From positions 1-6,610 of the forward strand of contig CAKUXT010000112.1 in NCBI GenBank assembly GCA_934700375.1: DNA of 6,610 bases. The letters are read 5' to 3'. The notes beneath the pieces were generated by a model. It searched no databases. It saw only the letters and a program-made list of their open reading frames with translations, and was not told the origin of the DNA. Position 1 is the stretch's first letter. Each line of letters starts with the position of its first letter. The position numbers and the translations under genes are program-made. This DNA comes from an uncultured Bacilli bacterium. Its GTDB lineage: Bacteria > Bacillota_I > Bacilli_A > RFN20 > CAG-288. Below are positions 1-5,273 of this stretch, piece after piece.

Positions 1-12
1 TCCTTTCCGGCC

Positions 13-36
13 GATGGCCAAGCTAGCTTGGCCATC
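13..36. repeat. Perfect 24-bp palindrome in a GC-rich end segment
   Basis: Positions 13-24 are exactly reverse-complementary to 25-36, with no loop and a GCTAGC core. The first 58 bases are about 60% G+C by hand count, clearly above the AT-rich rest of the window. All three forward frames have stops inside the first 52 bases (24-26, 46-48, 50-52). It could be a hairpin terminator, a recombination or element boundary, or an artefact at a sequence or contig end. I cannot tell which from here. The palindrome itself is certain; its role is not. Confidence 0.8.
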
Positions 37-52
37 CCTCCTTCTTGACTAG

Positions 53-1450
53 CGGTCCAAGAATTGGGTACACATCACTTTTGATGAATATCTGGAATAC
101 ATTGAAAAGAATAAAGAGGACTATGATTCGATCAGGTCCGAAGTTGATCAAAGAAAGAATGAAGACTATAAACGCTTGAATCTTAAACGTGTCCTTGTTG
201 ATCCAACTATCGATTTGAATCGATTCCATTATTCGTTTGTGGAGACATTGATTTACGTTTATTTTAATAACGGAGAAAGCAAGTGTGATGACTGCTATGA
301 GGTATTGAAACGTATTGATAAGCTCAAGCAACATCGAAAGGAAGTGATTTGCTACTTTGCTAAAACCATGCGCTCCTTTGGGTGTCATCAATATGCTGGC
401 GTTAGAGAAAAATGGAAGGAAATTGATGACTTCTTTGTTTCAGAATTAGAATTATATGCTGACTATTATCTGACAGACAATGGCGGCAATCAATTCTGGA
501 ATTCAAAGTCTTCTATGTATCTTTTGTCAGCCGCCATTGTCTTGGCAGATAAAGGGAACTGGGAAATTATTAAGACTTTGATAGAGAAGCAACTTAAAAA
601 GAATAGTAAGAACTATCTTATTCGTGTTTCTTTGGCGTATAACGCAAAACAAATCTATGATTTAGATAAGGAATATTTGTTTGAAAAGGTTCCTTTTATT
701 TTCAATACTGAAGATAAAATAGAAATTGAAGGAGTATATACCGGTTTCCTCTATGATTCAGTGTTTTACCGATTTTATGATTCTGATTGGATTGAATTCC
801 TTCGTGATAGAGGAATCCTAAGCGATATTTTCAGGAGACAATATAGGGATAATTTTATCGAATGCTATGGAGAAGGCTTGTTTTTCAGAGTCATGTTTGG
901 AGAACTGCCAGTTGATATTGTTCCTGTCATAATTGAAGCAGATGGGTTGACTGCATTTAGTATGTTCCTTTATGAATTGATAAATAAAGATAATGAGCAA
1001 TATGGTGAGCATCTTGACTCTTTGCTTTTGATCCTAAAGGCAATAGAACCATTGCTCAAAGCTAAGCAGGATCGCTATATAGAACGATTCTTGCAGTTAG
1101 GTCATAAGTATTCTCAGTTAAAAGATGAATGCTTTATCATCATTGAAAAACTATGCTCTTTTGGTTTCGATAGTATACATATTGAAAGAATCAGAGAGGC
1201 TCTTTCCGGATATTCCGAAGAGGATAAGATTCAGCTTATTAAATGGATAACTGTTAAGATGAAGTGCCATGAGTATGAGAGCGAGTCCCTTATTAAACTT
1301 CTTTTTGATGATATTGATTGGACGGGTAAGAATGATGACTTCAAAGATGTCATTCTAAACTTGAAAAAGAACAATGAAGCTGATTTGATAACAAAAATCT
1401 GCGAAGAATATTCTAAAAGATATGAAATTGATGAAAAAGGTTCTAAATGA
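53..1450 (+). CDS. Helical protein of unknown function, 5' end unresolved (probable C-terminal fragment)
   Basis: I do not recognise the family. The frame is open from just after a TAG at 50-52 to a TGA at 1448-1450. It contains no ATG until 368-370. The only earlier conventional candidate is a TTG at 176-178 (424 aa), which has no clear ribosome binding site. Residues encoded from about 59 to 175 are charged and helix-like, so coding probably extends upstream of the TTG and the N-terminus is missing or displaced. The product is rich in Glu, Asp, Lys, Ile, Leu, Phe and Tyr and reads as successive amphipathic helices, resembling an alpha-solenoid or the C-terminal region of a large NTPase. It has no signal peptide, no membrane segment and no visible catalytic motif. 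The gene ends 311 bp before the secretion operon and a hairpin lies 30 bp downstream, so it is probably a separate transcription unit. Coding status is fairly sure; start and function are not. Confidence 0.65.
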   Translation, partial: RSKNWVHITFDEYLEYIEKNKEDYDSIRSEVDQRKNEDYKRLNLKRVLVDPTIDLNRFHYSFVETLIYVYFNNGESKCDDCYEVLKRIDKLKQHRKEVICYFAKTMRSFGCHQYAGVREKWKEIDDFFVSELELYADYYLTDNGGNQFWNSKSSMYLLSAAIVLADKGNWEIIKTLIEKQLKKNSKNYLIRVSLAYNAKQIYDLDKEYLFEKVPFIFNTEDKIEIEGVYTGFLYDSVFYRFYDSDWIEFLRDRGILSDIFRRQYRDNFIECYGEGLFFRVMFGELPVDIVPVIIEADGLTAFSMFLYELINKDNEQYGEHLDSLLLILKAIEPLLKAKQDRYIERFLQLGHKYSQLKDECFIIIEKLCSFGFDSIHIERIREALSGYSEEDKIQLIKWITVKMKCHEYESESLIKLLFDDIDWTGKNDDFKDVILNLKKNNEADLITKICEEYSKRYEIDEKGSK

Positions 1451-1480
1451 TGTGAATTGAGAATTCAGAAGAGTTTGAAT

Positions 1481-1515
1481 CACCATTGAAATCAGGCCCT
1501 CTGATTTCAATGGTG
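1481..1515. repeat. Perfect 15-bp hairpin, possible terminator without U-tract
   Basis: Arms 1481-1495 and 1501-1515 are exact reverse complements around a 5-nt loop (GCCCT). The hairpin lies 30 bp past the stop of the preceding gene, where a terminator would be expected. No T-run follows on either strand, so it does not fit a canonical intrinsic terminator. It may act as a weak terminator, a 3'-end-protecting stem, or a dispersed inverted repeat. The structure is certain and the role is a guess. Confidence 0.6.
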
Positions 1516-1594
1516 CATGTGTTGTGGATTCGAGCATATATGATGTTTAAAGAAGAAATACATTGAAAAATAGGAAAAGTTCTTTTTACAAAGC

Positions 1595-1608
1595 CGAACA
1601 TATGTTAA
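1595..1608. promoter_or_regulatory. LexA/DinR-box-like palindrome
   Basis: The sequence CGAACATATGTTAA matches 12 of 14 positions of the Bacillus-type SOS box CGAACRNRYGTTYC. The left half is complete, and the last two right-half positions differ. The core AACATATGTT (1597-1606) is a perfect palindrome. It lies 154-167 bp upstream of the first TasA-like start, within the presumed promoter region and downstream of a TTTACA (1585-1590). A LexA role is inference: the lineage's own LexA consensus is unknown and a chance match is possible. Confidence 0.3.
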
Positions 1609-1611
1609 ACA

Positions 1612-1623
1612 TTTTGGTCAAAA
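1612..1623. promoter_or_regulatory. Small palindrome TTTTG-GT-CAAAA, possible operator
   Basis: Five-base arms (TTTTG and CAAAA) flank a 2-nt centre, only 5 bp past the LexA-like palindrome. Two TTTAGC copies follow at 1634-1639 and 1645-1650, 11 bp apart, about one helical turn. Clustering of these short symmetric and repeated motifs in one intergenic region is compatible with regulator binding. Each motif alone could be chance in AT-rich DNA. Confidence 0.2.
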
Positions 1624-1630
1624 TCGCTAT

Positions 1631-1667
1631 TTGTTTAGCACATCTTTAGCGGTCATTATGGTATTTT
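1631..1667 (+). promoter_or_regulatory. Weak candidate promoter for the TasA-like operon
   Basis: A promoter for the operon should lie between 1516 and about 1700. The best spacing I find is TTGTTT (1631-1636), 17 bp, then CATTAT (1654-1659), with a transcription start around 1666. An alternative is the extended -10 TGGTATTTT (1659-1667), which lacks a good -35. Neither is close to consensus, so the position is tentative. The 5' leader would then be about 95 nt and contain the hairpin at 1702-1735. Confidence 0.2.
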
Positions 1668-1701
1668 AATGAGGCATATTAAACACATACAAATATATGC
1701 G

Positions 1702-1735
1702 CATAATGATGGACTATTTCTGAGCCATTATTATG
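1702..1735 (+). promoter_or_regulatory. Leader hairpin just upstream of the first TasA-like RBS
   Basis: CATAATGATGG (1702-1712) pairs with CCATTATTATG (1725-1735) over 11 bp, with one G-U pair and a 12-nt loop. The 3' arm ends 8 nt before the AAAGGAG ribosome binding site at 1744-1750. In mRNA it would sit directly ahead of the initiation region, so it could stabilise the 5' end of an abundant transcript or modulate ribosome access. It is AT-rich and only moderately stable. Confidence 0.4.
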
Positions 1736-1761
1736 AAAGAAAAAAAGGAGAATTTCAGATT

Positions 1762-2553
1762 ATGAAGAAAGAGATTAATTCGAAGTCGAGAAGAAAGTGG
1801 ATCATGGGAGGCTTGGCAGCTTTTGCTTCTGTTGCTTTGCTTACTACTGGTTTTGCTGTCTGGGTTGTCGGTGTTACTCAGGATAAGAACAACCATGATG
1901 TTGGTGTTTTTGTTGCCACCTCATCTAACGCGAATGTTACCTTTGAGGCAAAACTTGCCGATAGTGATAAATCTATCTTTTTGGATGAAAAAGAAGCGGT
2001 TGATACTCACAAGTTCGTTAATACTGGATCTGTGGAAGTAAAGGGTGATTTGTCTATTACATTTGCTTCCATGACTATTAAATATGGTCTTGGCGCTGCT
2101 GATTTATTTAACGAAACTAATGGCTATAAAGAGGTTGCTTTTACGATTAATACTTTTGAAGAAAACGAAACAACCGAGGTTGGCAATTATAATAGTGTCC
2201 TTGTTAGCAAAGATGACAATAAAATTGGCACGGGTGCCAGAGAAGCTAATGAAAGCGGCTGGACATATATCACCGCTCCAGTTTCTATTTCTTTGACAAA
2301 ATTTGACAAAGTGGTTGATCCTACAACAAGTGCCGTGACTTTGACTTTAAAAGATGCTGATAAGGTAATGGAGTTTACATGGGGAACATTCTTTGGTGGA
2401 GTCTCTCCGTGCACATATTACAATAAGCTTGTTGATACTGGTAAGATTGCCAAAACTGTTGAGAATGCTGATTTAATCAATGCTGAAATTAATCAGATGC
2501 ATGATGCATTGGATACTGGTAAGATTCGTCTTACAGCATCATTGGCTAAATAA
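1762..2553 (+). CDS. TasA/CalY-like secreted protein 1 (SipW-type signal peptide)
   Basis: This is a predicted secreted surface protein of 263 aa. I chose ATG 1762 over an in-frame ATG at 1669 because AAAGGAG (1744-1750) lies 11 nt before it. The product then starts with a basic stretch (KK, K, RRK) and a hydrophobic core at residues 14-37 ending GFAVWVVG. By analogy with TasA and camelysin, cleavage would be expected after Ala32. Those families are known as SipW substrates that build cell-surface or biofilm fibres. The mature part is Asp/Glu/Thr/Asn/Val-rich and beta-like, with a single Cys (217). Near the C-terminus it has FTWGTFFGGVSP (205-216) followed by YY, then a Met-His pair and KIRLTASLAK at the end. 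This pattern is shared with the next gene. It is the first gene of the operon and the most divergent of the three paralogues. Family assignment rests on the signal peptide and context. Fibre formation is inferred. Confidence 0.8.
   Translation: MKKEINSKSRRKWIMGGLAAFASVALLTTGFAVWVVGVTQDKNNHDVGVFVATSSNANVTFEAKLADSDKSIFLDEKEAVDTHKFVNTGSVEVKGDLSITFASMTIKYGLGAADLFNETNGYKEVAFTINTFEENETTEVGNYNSVLVSKDDNKIGTGAREANESGWTYITAPVSISLTKFDKVVDPTTSAVTLTLKDADKVMEFTWGTFFGGVSPCTYYNKLVDTGKIAKTVENADLINAEINQMHDALDTGKIRLTASLAK
2434..2526 (+). repeat. 15-bp direct repeat near the 3' end of TasA-like gene 1
   Basis: GATACTGGTAAGATT occurs at 2434-2448 and again at 2512-2526. Both copies are in frame and encode DTGKI (residues 225-229 and 251-255). 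The second copy falls in the conserved C-terminal KIxLxxSLA segment. It may be a small internal duplication or chance convergence. No mobile element is implied. Confidence 0.5.
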
Positions 2554-2577
2554 TAGAAATATAAAGGAATATATATT

Positions 2578-3315
2578 ATGAATAAATTCAATAAAGGAAA
2601 ATTAGTTGGTATTGTTGCCGCTTCCTTATCTGCTGTTTCTTTAATGGGTGTCGGCTTCGCTACCTGGGTTATCGGTTACCAGAATACTGAAGCAAAGAAT
2701 GATGTTATGATTTCTGCTGATAAGGTTGAATATAAATCCTTAACTGTCAGTGTTACATTCAAAGATGGCATTACTTTAGGTGAAGATGGAACTGCTACCA
2801 GTAATCCTGAATTTAATTATGCTGCTGGCACTGATGGTGTCAAAGGCGATATGAAGACCGAAGCAACCTTTGAATTGACTGTTGGTAAGGACTATGTTGC
2901 TTCTGAATTTAATTTCAAGAAAGTCAACTTTGAAATAGTTACTGAAGAAGGCTGTTTAAACAATAAACCTGCTGAAACAAAAGCGGTCTTCTTGACTGAG
3001 AGACCTTATAACAAAGATCTCACTTATTTTGATGCTCCTACCTCTATTGATATTCCTACCGATTTAGATTTCGCACACGCTACGAAAGTTAATGAATTTA
3101 AAAATAAGGTTACATTCGGCGCTGAGCTTACTTTTCCTTGGGGAAGTATGTTTAATCATATAAGTCCAGTTTCATATTATGATACGGGAATTGAAACCGC
3201 TACAGACAAAGAAGCCTACGCCGGAAATGCATATCAGGAATTAGATGCTATGCATACCAAATATAGTGTCTCTGGTGCTAAAATCAAACTTAAAATCAGT
3301 TTGGCCACGGCCTAA
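2578..3315 (+). CDS. TasA/CalY-like secreted protein 2
   Basis: This is a 245-aa predicted secreted protein. ATG 2578 is preceded by AAAGGA (2563-2568) and starts only 24 bp after gene 1 ends, so the two are surely cotranscribed. The N-terminus is a short basic head (MNKFNKGK) plus a hydrophobic core at about 9-32 ending GVGFATWVIG. Cleavage is expected after Ala28 by analogy with SipW substrates. The mature chain is Thr/Val/Lys/Asp-rich and looks like beta-sandwich material, with one Cys (126). The motif FPWGSMFNHISP (186-197) is followed by YYDTG, a Met-His pair (225-226) and a terminal KIKLKISLATA, matching the C-terminal pattern of gene 1. The signal peptide is almost the same as in gene 3, while the mature regions differ strongly. 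The likely role is a surface or fibre subunit. No enzymatic motif is visible, including no HExxH metal site. Confidence 0.82.
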   Translation: MNKFNKGKLVGIVAASLSAVSLMGVGFATWVIGYQNTEAKNDVMISADKVEYKSLTVSVTFKDGITLGEDGTATSNPEFNYAAGTDGVKGDMKTEATFELTVGKDYVASEFNFKKVNFEIVTEEGCLNNKPAETKAVFLTERPYNKDLTYFDAPTSIDIPTDLDFAHATKVNEFKNKVTFGAELTFPWGSMFNHISPVSYYDTGIETATDKEAYAGNAYQELDAMHTKYSVSGAKIKLKISLATA

Positions 3316-3341
3316 ATTTAAAAAAGAAGGGATAAATGATT

Positions 3342-4106
3342 ATGAACAAGTTCAATAAAGGAAAATTAATCGGTGTTGTTGCCGCTTCTTTATCCGCAGT
3401 TTCTTTGATGGGCGTTGGTTTTGCTTCTTGGGTTATCAATGGTGCTAAATCTACTGATACAAATGATATTACTGTTAATGTTGAAGATGTCATTGATAAT
3501 CGAATCACTATTTCTGGTGCTACTGTAACTGATCCTATCATTAAGTTTGATGCAAATAGTAATACTTCTGGCGATTTATTAGAAGCACAAGGAACAAATG
3601 AAGATTTGGAATTTTCTATTAGTTATACTATTACAAATAACAAGAAAGATAATAAATTTAAAGTTTTCGCTTATATAACTGAAAAAGCTAAACAGACAGG
3701 TGAAAGCGATAAACAGGCAGCATTCTCTGCTGCAGTTAATACTAATAAGTTGATTCAAATGCCTGATGCATTGAATATCACTAAATCTGATACTAATTAC
3801 TCTGGTATGACTGCTGCATTAACTTTTAGTGGTACTGCTATTCCGACAGGAACTGATGCCACTATTACAGAAAAGGTTGTAGGAACCACGTATACTGTCA
3901 GTCAGAAATTTAAATTTAACTGGGGTTTGGCTTTTGCTAATAAGAATCCTGTTGAGGTTTCTTCCACTGACAATGTACATAAAGTTGGTGACTCTGCCGA
4001 AACAACTAAAGCAACTGCCGATATTTTGAAAGATAATTTAACTGCTCTTAGATCTGCTAATTTGAGCACTTTCAAAATTACGATTGCTCCTTTTATCGTT
4101 GCATAA
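3342..4106 (+). CDS. TasA/CalY-like secreted protein 3
   Basis: This is a 254-aa predicted secreted protein beginning 26 bp after gene 2. I chose ATG 3342 over the in-frame ATG at 3336 because the product then begins MNKFNKGKL exactly like gene 2, and because ATG preceded by ATT fits all three paralogues. GAAGG at 3326-3330 serves as ribosome binding site. The signal peptide core (about 9-32) ends GVGFASWVIN, with expected cleavage after Ala28. The mature part is Thr/Asn/Ser/Lys-rich, has no Cys, and is beta-like. FNWGLAFANKNP (192-203) corresponds to the motif of genes 1 and 2, but the following Tyr-Tyr is absent, and the C-terminus (FKITIAPFIVA) is only loosely similar. It stops with TAA at 4104-4106, and the peptidase ATG lies 9 nt further in the same frame. 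Role inferred: third subunit or accessory of the same surface structure. Confidence 0.82.
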   Translation: MNKFNKGKLIGVVAASLSAVSLMGVGFASWVINGAKSTDTNDITVNVEDVIDNRITISGATVTDPIIKFDANSNTSGDLLEAQGTNEDLEFSISYTITNNKKDNKFKVFAYITEKAKQTGESDKQAAFSAAVNTNKLIQMPDALNITKSDTNYSGMTAALTFSGTAIPTGTDATITEKVVGTTYTVSQKFKFNWGLAFANKNPVEVSSTDNVHKVGDSAETTKATADILKDNLTALRSANLSTFKITIAPFIVA

Positions 4107-4115
4107 TCCTTATTA

Positions 4116-5255
4116 ATGTCTGCAGTTGAAATCATCACTCTATTCATCACAATCCTATGTCTAGTCAGTTTCTGTGCTGTATTTACGATCCTTTTCAATC
4201 ATTATTACAAATCTAATATCGATTCGGTGTCCTCCGGTAAGGAGGACATCGAATTGATTGATAATGCAATCGATGAAGAAAAAGAGAAACAAAGTAAATC
4301 AAAAAAGGCATGGAGACTGGTAGGCAAGATTTTTTCATATGTTTTACTCGGTGTTGTCTTTGCCTTCTTTGTCTTCTCATTGGCATCGAAGATCCAGAAC
4401 AACACGATGCTATTTGGTGATTCTACCTTAGTTGTCATTGCATCTGGCTCTATGTCAGAGAAGAACAACGATATCATTAAGAAACATCCTGAACTGAACA
4501 ATCAGTTCGATACTTATGACATCATTGGAATCACAAAATACCAAAAACAGGAAGAAGTCTCTCTTTTTGATGTTGTAGCTTACAAAAACAAAAAGAACAT
4601 TACGATTGTTCATCGTATTGTTGAAATCCATAAGGATGATAAAACAGGTGAAGTATCCTACCTTACACAAGGTGATACGAACCTCTATGCTGATAATACC
4701 AGCAATAGTCAATATGCTGGTTATCTCACTTACGATAAGATCGTCGGCAAATACGACGGCAGAAGAATCAAAGGCTTAGGCATCTTTGTCATCTTCCTGC
4801 AATCGCCTGCCGGCATTGTCACAGTCCTATCAGTTGTCTACTGTCTATTCATGTTCGATCACTTCTCCTCGAAATACAAGAAGGCGATTGCAGAGAGAAC
4901 AAATATGCTAGTCAAACTGATCGACTATGATCTAAGCAAAGAAGAAGTCGATGATGTTGTCTCCAACTATCATGAGACACTCCTCTATAAGAATCAGCTG
5001 TATACCTTCCAGGACGGCAAATATGTCGGTAAGGAAGACAGTGATACAGAGATCAAGAAGCTGAAGAATCATATGGTATTAGTAAAACGTGAGAATGGTA
5101 CTATCACCATCACTGTCACCAATACCAAGGACAACACTTCACAGATTTATGAAAACGTCTCAGAAGAGGATGCTTTAGATCCAAGTAAGTTTATTAAAGA
5201 AGATGTCGAAGACGAAGAAGATGAAGACGACGAAGAAGAGGACAAAGGAGAATAA
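4116..5255 (+). CDS. sipW: SipW-like (ER-type, S26B) signal peptidase I with extended C-terminus
   Basis: A membrane serine protease that should remove the signal peptides of the three preceding proteins outside the membrane. It is 379 aa, about twice the length of B. subtilis SipW. Hydrophobic segments lie at about 6-28, 72-92 and 222-246. The catalytic block ASGSMS (109-114) gives Ser112 as nucleophile. VHRIVEI (165-171) gives His166 in place of the Lys of ordinary bacterial type I enzymes, which marks the ER/SipW class. TQGDTNLYAD (184-193) supplies the two conserved acidic residues, Asp187 and Asp193. The segment between SGSM and the following strand is longer than usual. After the last membrane segment comes a soluble region of about 130 residues ending in an Asp/Glu-rich tail (361-379). 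ATG 4116 has no ribosome binding site, and the alternative TTG 4254 (333 aa, losing the first membrane segment) has a perfect one inside a hairpin. Activity and family are well supported. The start and the role of the C-terminal part are open. Confidence 0.92.
   Translation: MSAVEIITLFITILCLVSFCAVFTILFNHYYKSNIDSVSSGKEDIELIDNAIDEEKEKQSKSKKAWRLVGKIFSYVLLGVVFAFFVFSLASKIQNNTMLFGDSTLVVIASGSMSEKNNDIIKKHPELNNQFDTYDIIGITKYQKQEEVSLFDVVAYKNKKNITIVHRIVEIHKDDKTGEVSYLTQGDTNLYADNTSNSQYAGYLTYDKIVGKYDGRRIKGLGIFVIFLQSPAGIVTVLSVVYCLFMFDHFSSKYKKAIAERTNMLVKLIDYDLSKEEVDDVVSNYHETLLYKNQLYTFQDGKYVGKEDSDTEIKKLKNHMVLVKRENGTITITVTNTKDNTSQIYENVSEEDALDPSKFIKEDVEDEEDEDDEEEDKGE
4218..4258 (+). promoter_or_regulatory. Intragenic 18-bp hairpin sequestering an AGGAGG before an in-frame TTG
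   Basis: Arms 4218-4235 and 4241-4258 pair over 18 bp, with two G-U pairs and a GGTAA loop. The upper stem is CCTCC against GGAGG. The 3' arm contains AGGAGG (4240-4245), and 8 nt later a TTG (4254-4256) is in frame with the peptidase (codon 47). The ribosome binding site and the TTG both lie in the stem, so initiation there would be blocked unless the stem is opened, for example by ribosomes arriving from upstream. No T-run follows, so it is not an intrinsic terminator. The structure is plain in the sequence; regulation is inferred. The same bases also encode SSGKEDIEL, so part of the signal may be coding constraint. Confidence 0.6.
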
Positions 5256-5260
5256 CTCCC

Positions 5261-5266
5261 AGGAGG
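5261..5266 (+). promoter_or_regulatory. Strong ribosome binding site of the AAA+ gene
   Basis: AGGAGG lies 7 nt before ATG 5274, in an 18-bp gap after the peptidase stop. It is the only fully consensus ribosome binding site at a gene start in the window. It fixes the start of the AAA+ gene and contrasts with the absent site at the peptidase ATG. Confidence 0.85.
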
Positions 5267-5273
5267 TAGGAAG

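Noticed and set aside
23..391. Minus-strand open frame over the start of the unknown gene
   Set aside because: It lies opposite a frame with much better coding character, has no ribosome binding site, and includes the GC-rich end segment.
1669..1761. Upstream in-frame ATG at 1669 adding 31 residues to TasA-like protein 1
   Set aside because: It has no ribosome binding site, would put a non-signal-like stretch ahead of the signal peptide, and would overlap the leader hairpin. ATG 1762 has AAAGGAG and matches the paralogues.
1451..1761. Small unannotated gene, tRNA or CRISPR repeat in the intergenic region
   Set aside because: I found no small frame with a ribosome binding site, no cloverleaf, and no regularly spaced repeats there.
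3336..3341. In-frame ATG at 3336 as start of TasA-like protein 3
   Set aside because: It would add only Met-Ile. ATG 3342 gives MNKFNKGKL exactly as in the preceding paralogue.
4218..4258. Intrinsic terminator between subunit genes and peptidase
   Set aside because: No T-run follows the stem and it lies inside an intact coding frame. An SD-sequestering or processing role fits better.
4455..4712. Minus-strand open frame over the peptidase catalytic region
   Set aside because: The plus-strand frame there encodes the conserved Ser/His/Asp blocks. The minus frame has no recognisable features.
5206..5245. Repetitive GAA/GAC/GAT stretch as a satellite repeat
   Set aside because: It is simply the codons for the acidic tail of the peptidase, with no regular period.
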